Shown here one piece after another: positions 1 through 5,231 of a DNA stretch of 5,571 bases. The translations under genes and the position numbers were made by a program. Under the pieces are notes generated by a model, which saw nothing but the letters and a program-made list of their open reading frames with translations, was not told the DNA's origin and searched no databases. The stretch's first letter is position 1; each line of letters begins with the position of its first letter. Location of the stretch: positions 1-5,571 of the forward strand of contig JAIDMV010000226.1 of the NCBI GenBank assembly GCA_029050385.1. The letters run 5' to 3'. Source of the DNA: Anaeroplasmataceae bacterium (GTDB lineage Bacteria > Bacillota_I > Bacilli_A > Acholeplasmatales > Anaeroplasmataceae).

Positions 1-509
1 GAATTAAAATAAGCCTCTGTAATTTCTTCTGGGCTTTCCTTACACCCTGAAGTAATCCAATAATAGATTACATTATATAGAGCACCAGCATAAGAATAAA
101 ATGGGTATTTATATAATTGTTTTTCATGTTGTAAATCTGTGCTTGTAATTATATATTCATTAATTGCATCTAAAAACATTTGTCCTAGTCTAGCATGGAA
201 TAAGGATTGCAATTCCATTTTGTAGGATAAAACATAGGTGAATGTACGAAGTACGTTGTCATATCTAGCAATATGTGCTAAATCGGCAGCGTATTTTTCT
301 TTGTAATGCAGAAGAAGGGAATTTAAGAAATAAGTGATTATATCTTCCTTTGTTTTAAAATTACGATAGAAACTGGCTCTTGCAACACCAGCTTTTTTAA
401 CAAGTTCTTTAATAGTTATGTTTGATAAAGTTTCTTGTTCTAAAAGTATAAATAGAGCCTTTACCATTGCATTTTTTACTTCTAAATTAATTTCTACCCG
501 CTTATCCAT
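1..509 (-). CDS. TetR-family transcriptional repressor (3' end outside window)
   Basis: A minus-strand frame open from an ATG at 509 to the window edge gives 169 residues with no stop, so the C-terminus is missing; TetR proteins are usually about 185-200 residues, so little is lost. Residues about 28-55 form the typical TetR helix-turn-helix: TIKELVKKAGVARASFYRNF followed by KTKEDI. The rest (about 60-169) is helical and aromatic-rich, as expected for a ligand-binding and dimerisation domain; it ends in a segment with AGALYNVIYYWI and SPEEI, like many Firmicute TetR regulators of surface or efflux genes. The start is supported by AAAGGTGG nine bases upstream on the minus strand. It diverges from the membrane-anchored hydrolase at 589, and the shared 79-bp gap has inverted repeats, so it probably represses that gene and perhaps itself. 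The family is clear; the ligand and regulon are inference. Confidence 0.9.
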   Translation of the reverse strand, partial: MDKRVEINLEVKNAMVKALFILLEQETLSNITIKELVKKAGVARASFYRNFKTKEDIITYFLNSLLLHYKEKYAADLAHIARYDNVLRTFTYVLSYKMELQSLFHARLGQMFLDAINEYIITSTDLQHEKQLYKYPFYSYAGALYNVIYYWITSGCKESPEEITEAYFN

Positions 510-524
510 AGACAAAACCCACCT

Positions 525-552
525 TTTATGTCTCACATATGTTATGTATAAT
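525..552 (+). promoter_or_regulatory. Probable promoter of the hydrolase gene
   Basis: A perfect TATAAT at 547-552 lies 37 bp before the hydrolase start codon. The best -35 at suitable spacing is TTTATG (525-530, 16-bp spacer), which is a poor match to TTGACA. A weak -35 fits a regulated promoter, and the -10 lies inside the candidate operator repeats, so repressor binding would block it. I could not assign a clear minus-strand promoter for the regulator, although TTGAAA read at 565-560 is a possible -35. Confidence 0.45.
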
Positions 553-576
553 TTACATGTTTCAATTATAACATAT
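535..576. promoter_or_regulatory. Candidate TetR-type operator between divergent genes
   Basis: A perfect 9-bp inverted repeat, ATATGTTAT at 537-545 and ATAACATAT at 568-576, has its arms 22 bp apart. Within it lie the 8-bp palindrome ACATATGT (535-542) and a smaller dyad ATGTA/TACAT (544-548 / 554-558). The whole array brackets the plus-strand -10 box and sits between a TetR gene and its divergent neighbour, the usual location of a TetR operator. Which dyad is bound cannot be decided from sequence alone, and the AT-rich composition makes short dyads less rare. Confidence 0.5.
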
Positions 577-588
577 AGGAGTAGTATT

Positions 589-1782
589 ATGAAGAAAAAG
601 ATTATTAAAAGAGTTTTACTCATAGTTTTATGTGTGATTTTAGGAATTACACTTGTTGGTACCATTACAGTTTATTCTGTTTGGCACAACGAGATTGACA
701 CAGCTTTCTCTTTTAAAAAATTAAGAAATAGAAATGAGGACCACAAGGATGGGGCTTTATATGAGATGACTGTTAGTGGAGATTATTATTTTGAGGAATT
801 CAGGAAAAAGGGAGCGAGTTCAGACTCTGAGTTGATTAGCTACATAACAAGCCATATTACAAAGGGACTTATTCCAATGAAGATAAGTGAAAGTGAAATT
901 GGATGTTCAGCATTTACTGCAGAACTTGAAAATGGCGATAGAGTGTTTGGTAGAAATTACGATTTTGCAAGAACCAACACCTGTATTGTAAAAACAAATC
1001 CTTCTCATGGATATAAGTCTATATCAACTATTGATCTTCAATTTTTGGGTCTTGCTACAGATAAGGATGTAACTGGATTAATGAATACAATTACTGCCTT
1101 AGCTGCTCCATTTGTACCATTAGATGGCATAAATGAAAAAGGAGTATCTTGTGCAATTTTCATGTCTTATCAAGGTGGAGAAGAAACGATTGCAACCAAT
1201 CAAAAAACAGACAAGCCAGATATAACATCTACAACAATGCTTCGATTAATATTGGATTATGCTGCAACGGTAGAGGAAGCAGTTGATTTAGTTGAAAAAT
1301 ATGATTTGCATGATTCAGCTCAAACGAGCTATCATTATATGGTCGCTGATGCAAATGGAAGAAGTGCTATTTTAGAGTGGGTAAATGGAACAGATAAAAC
1401 AGATAATGATGGAACTAAGCGTAAGCTTGTTGTTACTTACAATGATCAAGATAGTCATATTGGTCAAAGGGAAGCAGATGCAGATTATCAATGGATAACG
1501 AACTTTATTATTCAACCAGATTACTACGAAAGTGATGAAGATAAAGCAGGCTTTGATCGTTACAATATTATTTATAATGGCTTATATAAGACAAATGGAA
1601 AATTAAAAGACGAGCAAGCTGCAATGGATATTTTAGAAAGTGTTGGACAAAGATATTATAAAGAAGGACATAGTGGCTGTACAGTTCATAGTGTAGTATA
1701 TAATTTAACAAAAGGAACATCCTATTTTATTCCTAATGAAAACTACAAGGATGAAACAGCTAAATTCCACTATAGTTTATAA
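589..1782 (+). CDS. Membrane-anchored linear amide C-N hydrolase (choloylglycine hydrolase / Ntn family)
   Basis: This 397-residue protein starts at ATG 589, preceded by AGGAG at 577-581 with 7-nt spacing. The frame is open further upstream, but that part is antisense to the repressor. Residues 1-7 are basic and about 8-31 form one hydrophobic signal anchor, so the catalytic part is extracytoplasmic. The core matches the choloylglycine hydrolase superfamily. Cys106 (IGCSAF) is the likely nucleophile; Arg122 and Asp125 in GRNYDF lie 16 and 19 residues after it, the same spacing as Cys2, Arg18 and Asp21 of bile-salt hydrolases. Further hallmarks are DGINEKG (179-185), HYMVADANGRSAILEW (249-264), TYND (283-286, probable Asn ligand 285) and Arg324. 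Cys106 is internal, so activation probably needs cleavage at Gly105-Cys106, as in acid-ceramidase-like and penicillin acyltransferase relatives. The family hydrolyses linear amides such as bile salts, penicillin V or N-acyl amino compounds; the substrate is unknown. It is probably controlled by the divergent TetR protein. Confidence 0.85.
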   Translation: MKKKIIKRVLLIVLCVILGITLVGTITVYSVWHNEIDTAFSFKKLRNRNEDHKDGALYEMTVSGDYYFEEFRKKGASSDSELISYITSHITKGLIPMKISESEIGCSAFTAELENGDRVFGRNYDFARTNTCIVKTNPSHGYKSISTIDLQFLGLATDKDVTGLMNTITALAAPFVPLDGINEKGVSCAIFMSYQGGEETIATNQKTDKPDITSTTMLRLILDYAATVEEAVDLVEKYDLHDSAQTSYHYMVADANGRSAILEWVNGTDKTDNDGTKRKLVVTYNDQDSHIGQREADADYQWITNFIIQPDYYESDEDKAGFDRYNIIYNGLYKTNGKLKDEQAAMDILESVGQRYYKEGHSGCTVHSVVYNLTKGTSYFIPNENYKDETAKFHYSL

Positions 1783-1786
1783 TTTT

Positions 1787-1820
1787 AAAAGCTAATTCTT
1801 TAACAAGAGTTAGCTTTTTT
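1787..1820 (+). terminator. Rho-independent terminator of the hydrolase gene
   Basis: A 14-bp stem (1787-1800 paired with 1805-1818) has one G-T wobble and a 4-base loop TAAC, and ends in a run of T to 1820. It begins four bases after the stop codon. The left arm starts with AAAA, so it could also stop transcription coming from the opposite strand. Confidence 0.9.
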
Positions 1821-1826
1821 CTTTTT

Positions 1827-1856
1827 AAAAATAAAAAGAGGAAATTGATTCCTCTT
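1827..1856 (-). terminator. Rho-independent terminator of the rubrerythrin gene
   Basis: Read on the minus strand, AAGAGGAA (1856-1849) pairs with TTCCTCTT (1843-1836) around a 5-base loop and is followed by TTTATTTTT. The first arm overlaps the last two bases of the rubrerythrin stop codon. Together with the hairpin at 1787-1820 it insulates the two convergent genes. Confidence 0.8.
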
Positions 1857-2388
1857 AATAGTTTTCTGGATAAATTTGGAAGAAGCTTTGTTCCTTCATG
1901 CAGACTGGACAAACTTGCGGTGCTTTTTTTCCGTGGTGAATATGTCCGCAATTTCTACATTGCCAGGTTTCTTCATCGATCTTTTCAAACACTTCATTGT
2001 TTTCCATATTGGAAGCAAGTTTATTATAGCGTTCCTCATGATGTTTTTCTATCGCTGCAACACCTTTAAATAAACGTTCTAATTGAGGAAATCCTTCCTC
2101 TTTGGCAGTCTCAGCAAATTCTTTATACATTTTTGACCATTCAAAATTTTCTCCACTTGCTGCAGTTTTTAAATTAGCTAGTGTGTCTTCTAGAAGTCCT
2201 AAATTATTGAACCAAAGACGAGCATGTTCTAATTCGTTATCCGCAGTGTATTGAAAGATTTCGGCTATTTGTTCATAGCCTTCTTGTTTTGCTTTCTCTG
2301 CAAAATATGAGTATTTTGCATAAGCCTGCACTTCACCTGTAAATGCAGTCATTAAATTTTTTTCTGTTTTTGTGTTTTTTAAATTCAT
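1855..2388 (-). CDS. rbr: Rubrerythrin (di-iron peroxidase with C-terminal rubredoxin domain)
   Basis: This 177-residue cytoplasmic protein is slightly shorter than typical rubrerythrins (about 180-195). These enzymes reduce hydrogen peroxide to water at a non-haem di-iron site, with electrons passing through a rubredoxin-type iron centre. The N-terminal ferritin-like four-helix domain (about 1-130) shows the expected ligands: Glu19 in TAFTGEVQAYAKY, Glu52 and His55 in NELEHAR, Glu80 and Glu83 in GENFEW, and the fourth-helix segment IEKHHEERY (113-121). The C-terminal rubredoxin domain has two CxxC knuckles, Cys144/Cys147 and Cys160/Cys163, with the usual Trp142 just before the first. The start ATG at 2388 has AAGGAGA seven bases upstream. 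It is transcribed alone, convergent with the hydrolase and divergent from the 797-residue membrane protein. A PerR-like box lies in its leader. It indicates an anaerobic host that handles oxidative stress. Confidence 0.96.
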   Translation of the reverse strand: MNLKNTKTEKNLMTAFTGEVQAYAKYSYFAEKAKQEGYEQIAEIFQYTADNELEHARLWFNNLGLLEDTLANLKTAASGENFEWSKMYKEFAETAKEEGFPQLERLFKGVAAIEKHHEERYNKLASNMENNEVFEKIDEETWQCRNCGHIHHGKKAPQVCPVCMKEQSFFQIYPENY

Positions 2389-2402
2389 AATATTATCTCC
2401 TT

Positions 2403-2417
2403 GTATAATTAATATTA
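2403..2417 (-). promoter_or_regulatory. Candidate PerR box upstream of rubrerythrin
   Basis: The minus-strand 15-mer TAATATTAATTATAC matches the PerR consensus TTATAATNATTATAA at 11 of 14 defined positions. It lies 15 bases before the rubrerythrin start codon, just upstream of the ribosome binding site, and contains a possible -10 (TAATAT, 2417-2412) without a clear -35. PerR is an established repressor of rubrerythrin-type genes in clostridia. The match is imperfect and the region is very AT-rich, so a chance match is possible. Confidence 0.4.
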
Positions 2418-2457
2418 CCTTATTTCAATCTTTTTATACCCTTAGGCCTAGCCCATA

Positions 2458-2486
2458 TTTCTTTTTAATTCAGTTTATGATAAAAT
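2458..2486 (+). promoter_or_regulatory. Extended -10 promoter of the 797-residue membrane protein
   Basis: TGATAAAAT at 2478-2486 fits the extended -10 pattern TGnTATAAT with one mismatch. At 17-bp spacing the -35 (2458-2463, TTTCTT) is weak, which is tolerated by extended -10 promoters. Transcription would start near 2492-2494, giving a leader of only about 15 bases that carries the AAAAGGAG ribosome binding site (2491-2498). Confidence 0.5.
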
Positions 2487-2508
2487 ACTAAAAAGGAGCG
2501 TTGGTAGA

Positions 2509-4902
2509 ATGAAAAAGAAGATCGGAATATTCATTTTTGCACTTGCCATTGTATTGTTTTTATCCATGCCAAGTTTTGCATATAGTAACTATCCTTTACC
2601 AGTACCAACTTCAAATTATGGATTAGTACCCAAGAATCGAACCAATTCAAATTTGGTATGGGATGAAGCTACATTAGAATTTGAAATTTCTGAGTTCCCC
2701 TCAAATTATGATACATACTTTTCAACAAATCCCAACACACTAACATCTACGTATCTAATTTCAAATAATTCCAGGCAGTCTATTAAGGAAACCTTTTACT
2801 TGCCGTTTCGTGAAATCAATGGATTAAGCTCCTATGTAAAGTCTCGTACAAGCATTTATATCAATGATATAAAAATCAATCCAACTATACGGTATATGTT
2901 TGGTTTTGATGAATACGATTTTTATACGCCACAAGGTGCAAACCTCTCTAACAAATATACGTATTATTCAAGAGAATTCAATTCAGAGGCGATAGTTCAT
3001 AAATTAACCTTACAGGCAGATTTCACAAATCAGGCTATTGAAAGTGCTGAAGTGAATTTCGCTATATCTAATGATGCAAAAGCAAGAATATTAATAGATG
3101 ATTTTTCACAAGCGTATTCTGATGGAAAAAAGATTATTTCTTTTGATGTAACTGAAAGAAATTCGTCTCATGATTTATATTGTATTGGTGAGATTCCAGA
3201 GTATAGTATCGACTCTCTCGCTACTATAACAGTAGAAGAAAGTTCTTTAAGTTTACTAGATTTCTTTAACCAATATCGACCAAATTATATTACAGAAGTA
3301 GATTGGTTTAATATTTGCTTAGAAAAGTTAAAAGACCGAACAAAATTGGAAAGATTATTTGTAATACCTACTTATAGTTTTCAAACCTTAGATAATATTT
3401 TAAATATAATGGAATTTGATGTTTTTATTGATGGGGGTCAATCCATAAAAATTGTTACTAATAATCCACTTTTTCCTATTGGTATGGCTGGTGAAGAAGA
3501 TCAGTGGAGATTAAGTGGATATCTCTTTGATGAAATTGCAAAAGTAAAGGTTAAAGTAAACGCCATATGCTTCTTAGAAGAAATAAATGGAACCCAGCAG
3601 CATAAAAAAGCAAAAGAATTTCAATTGGATGAGTATTCTAATACATATACATTTGTATTAAATACTACAGCTAATGGAGAAGGAGGCTACCATCTGGTTT
3701 TGCCACAAGATCTTTCCTTAGTTCTTCAGACAGTATTGTCATGTCTATTTTATGTCATTCCGATGATTGCGATGGTCGTACTATTTTGTTTGAGAAAGAC
3801 TAAGAAAGGTTACATCCTTTTATATTTACAAAAAATTATTTCGTATTCTTTATTTTTCTTTGGATTGTTTGGTTTAATATTTTATCCTGAAAATTTAGCA
3901 ATGCTGATTGTGTTGTTTTGTATATTCGGAATATTAACAATTCTTAATGTGATAGAGATAGTTACCAAAAATACACGAAGCTTTGGAAGACTTGAATTTG
4001 TTACTATGTGCTGGGTTGTGGCAATTTATAATTTGGCTATAGGAGTACTCTTTGGAGCGTTTATAGGGCTTTGGATCTTTAATCTAGGTATATTCATTTC
4101 TATTATTTTCCGTATCTCAAATAAAAACAAGCAAGCAAATTTAGATAAGGAAAAGTATTTGCCTTTTGGAGTACTATATAATATAGAACGCTGGATTACT
4201 TATTTTTATTTCAGTAGCACTATGGCAATTTCCTATGTTCTTTCATTGGTATACAATGCGTTTGGATATTTCTTCTTAGCACTTTTCTTAATTCTAGTTT
4301 TCTATTATATAGGCGCCATCCTAAAGAATGTTCTTTTATTTATGAAGCCAATTCGCATATATGCTAAAGATGTGGATATCAATAAACTAGAAACAAGCAT
4401 TCAAAAGTTACAAGCTCTTCCAGAAATTCATCCAGAAACGATTAATTATTACAATCTAATATTAGCTCAGTTTTTCTTGGCTCATAGTAAAGAAAAATGT
4501 AGAGAATATCTAAAGAAGTGTTATTACCCTAAAACAAAAAGCTGTATTATTTCCTATAGAGGGATATCTTTACGGTATGGTATGACAAAAGAAGAGTTTG
4601 ATCATTCTTTTGAAGTACTGAAAAAAGAATTCTATAATAATAAACGTGCGATAAAATCATTTAAAAAGTTTTATGAATTTTGGCTTCCATATTATGGAGT
4701 TAATCCAACAGTAGATGTTAAGAAGACGTATAATTACCATAGAAAGAAGCATACATATAATAATGCTGTTTCTTTATTTGTCCTCATTTATTATTATAAA
4801 AATGAAGGAAATCTTGCAAAGGTAAAAGAATTAAAAAATGAATTTATGAAAAACTTCTCTATGTTAGAAGAATTTGTAAAGGATTTAAACTCTATAGAAT
4901 AA
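2509..4902 (+). CDS. Unrecognised receptor-like protein: signal peptide, ectodomain, about 7 TM helices, cytoplasmic helical tail
   Basis: I do not recognise this 797-residue protein. The start ATG 2509 follows GGAG (2495-2498) at 10-nt spacing and opens a clear signal peptide (MKKK, hydrophobic core, probable cleavage after SFA at 24). Residues 25 to about 400 form an extracytoplasmic domain. It is rich in short alternating, strand-like segments (for example LTSTYLISNNS and KETFYLPF), with a more helical insert at about 248-285. About seven transmembrane helices follow: roughly 403-427, 437-458, 462-484, 497-513, 517-535, 564-583 and 587-609. The loops RKTKKG, TKNTRSFGR, RISNKNKQ and KPIRIYAK carry the positive charges, which puts the ectodomain outside and the C-terminus inside. 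The tail (about 620-797) is helical, basic and tyrosine-rich, with TPR-like helix pairs such as 752-783, and has no kinase, cyclase or nuclease motif that I can see. The layout resembles 7TMR-DISM receptors, but I see no diagnostic motif. It is monocistronic, with its own promoter and terminator. Confidence 0.8.
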   Translation: MKKKIGIFIFALAIVLFLSMPSFAYSNYPLPVPTSNYGLVPKNRTNSNLVWDEATLEFEISEFPSNYDTYFSTNPNTLTSTYLISNNSRQSIKETFYLPFREINGLSSYVKSRTSIYINDIKINPTIRYMFGFDEYDFYTPQGANLSNKYTYYSREFNSEAIVHKLTLQADFTNQAIESAEVNFAISNDAKARILIDDFSQAYSDGKKIISFDVTERNSSHDLYCIGEIPEYSIDSLATITVEESSLSLLDFFNQYRPNYITEVDWFNICLEKLKDRTKLERLFVIPTYSFQTLDNILNIMEFDVFIDGGQSIKIVTNNPLFPIGMAGEEDQWRLSGYLFDEIAKVKVKVNAICFLEEINGTQQHKKAKEFQLDEYSNTYTFVLNTTANGEGGYHLVLPQDLSLVLQTVLSCLFYVIPMIAMVVLFCLRKTKKGYILLYLQKIISYSLFFFGLFGLIFYPENLAMLIVLFCIFGILTILNVIEIVTKNTRSFGRLEFVTMCWVVAIYNLAIGVLFGAFIGLWIFNLGIFISIIFRISNKNKQANLDKEKYLPFGVLYNIERWITYFYFSSTMAISYVLSLVYNAFGYFFLALFLILVFYYIGAILKNVLLFMKPIRIYAKDVDINKLETSIQKLQALPEIHPETINYYNLILAQFFLAHSKEKCREYLKKCYYPKTKSCIISYRGISLRYGMTKEEFDHSFEVLKKEFYNNKRAIKSFKKFYEFWLPYYGVNPTVDVKKTYNYHRKKHTYNNAVSLFVLIYYYKNEGNLAKVKELKNEFMKNFSMLEEFVKDLNSIE

Positions 4903-4904
4903 GT

Positions 4905-4935
4905 AAAAAGGCTTAGATTTATCTAGGCTTTTTTT
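4905..4935 (+). terminator. Rho-independent terminator of the 797-residue protein gene
   Basis: The stem AAAAAGGCTTAGA (4905-4917) pairs with TCTAGGCTTTTTT (4922-4934) with two G-T wobbles and a TTTA loop. The T run reaches 4935. It starts two bases after the stop codon, and its A-rich left arm means it could work on both strands. Confidence 0.88.
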
Positions 4936-4973
4936 CGTCTGCACTATAATTTTTGCAAATCATCCATTTTGTT

Positions 4974-5012
4974 AAAAAAACTTCTTGAATTTATGAAAAC
5001 TTGTGCTATAAT
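4974..5012 (+). promoter_or_regulatory. Strong promoter of the tRNA-Gly gene
   Basis: TTGAAT (4985-4990) and a perfect TATAAT (5007-5012) are separated by 16 bp. The -10 is extended by TGC (5004-5006), giving TGCTATAAT. Seven consecutive A residues at 4974-4980, just upstream of the -35, resemble an UP element. The start site should be near 5018-5020, leaving a 5' leader of about 12-14 bases for RNase P to remove. This is the best promoter in the window. Confidence 0.85.
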
Positions 5013-5031
5013 AATAATGCACAAAAAAATT

Positions 5032-5106
5032 GCCGCAGTAGTACAACGGTTAGTACCTATGCTTGCCATGCATATGATGGCGGTTCGATTCCGCTCTGTG
5101 GCTCCA
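5032..5106 (+). tRNA. tRNA-Gly, anticodon GCC, CCA encoded
   Basis: A full cloverleaf can be drawn. The acceptor stem pairs 5032-5038 with 5096-5102 (one G-U). The D stem is GTAC/GTAC (5041-5044 / 5053-5056) with loop AACGGTTA containing the conserved GG. The anticodon stem is TATGC/GCATA (5058-5062 / 5070-5074) with loop TTGCCAT and anticodon GCC at 5065-5067. The variable loop has 4 bases. The T stem is 5079-5083 / 5091-5095 with loop TTCGATT. The discriminator base is T5103, as expected for bacterial glycine tRNAs, followed by an encoded CCA. It should decode GGC and GGT. The GG and TTC loop elements argue that it is a normal elongator tRNA rather than a cell-wall glycine donor. Position 38 is U instead of the A found in E. 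coli and B. subtilis tRNA-Gly(GCC). Confidence 0.96.
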
Positions 5107-5117
5107 ATTTGATATTG

Positions 5118-5147
5118 TGAATTTAGAAAACTCGAATTCTAAATTTA
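5118..5147. repeat. Inverted repeat downstream of the tRNA, overlapping a possible promoter
   Basis: AATTTAGAA (5120-5128) and TTCTAAATT (5137-5145) are perfect reverse complements around an 8-base spacer. The pairing extends to 5118 and 5147 with one G-T. The stem is almost all A-T and has no following T run, so it is a poor terminator. A perfect TATAAT (5146-5151) lies at the right end, 17 bp after TTAGAA (5123-5128), so the repeat could be an operator or simply a 3' processing structure of the tRNA transcript. Confidence 0.4.
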
Positions 5148-5161
5148 TAATAAAGTAAAAA

Positions 5162-5215
5162 AGCCTAGTTAATACAATTTGTCGAGGAATTGTAATAATT
5201 AGGCTCTTTTCTTTT
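5162..5215 (+). terminator. Long hairpin terminator after the tRNA, just before the DUF402 gene
   Basis: A 19-bp stem (5162-5180 with 5187-5205) has one A-A mismatch and two G-T wobbles, loop GTCGAG, and is followed by TCTTTTCTTTT. It probably ends the tRNA transcript. On the minus strand it is followed by TTTTTTAC, so it may work in both directions. It ends only about seven bases before the ribosome binding site of the next gene, so it could instead be a leader hairpin or attenuator for that gene. Confidence 0.7.
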
Positions 5216-5231
5216 GAGTATAGGTGATAGA

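Noticed and set aside
418..588. Upstream extension of the hydrolase reading frame by 57 residues, starting at ATG 418
   Set aside because: It runs antisense through the start of the TetR gene and lacks a ribosome binding site, whereas ATG 589 has AGGAG at good spacing and opens directly on a signal anchor.
1760..1951. Minus-strand 63-codon open frame across the terminators and the end of rubrerythrin
   Set aside because: It covers two terminator hairpins, overlaps the 3' end of rubrerythrin in another frame, and its product has no recognisable features.
1845..2073. Two plus-strand open frames of 74 and 65 codons inside rubrerythrin
   Set aside because: Both are antisense to a well-supported rubrerythrin gene and show no ribosome binding site or family motif.
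2443..2450. Palindrome TAGGCCTA in the rubrerythrin / membrane protein divergent gap
   Set aside because: Only 8 bp and the flanks do not extend the symmetry; I could not link it to a known operator, so it is not listed as a site.
4945..4950. A second TATAAT just after the 4905-4935 terminator
   Set aside because: No -35 element at suitable spacing, because the upstream sequence is the terminator itself; the tRNA promoter at 4985-5012 is far better.
5032..5215. tRNA 3' end as an integration site for a mobile element
   Set aside because: No repeat of the tRNA 3' end, integrase or phage-like gene is visible downstream within the window.
5214..5231. TTG start at 5214 for the DUF402-like gene
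   Set aside because: It falls within the T-rich end of the terminator and has no Shine-Dalgarno; ATG 5232 has AGGTGAT correctly placed.
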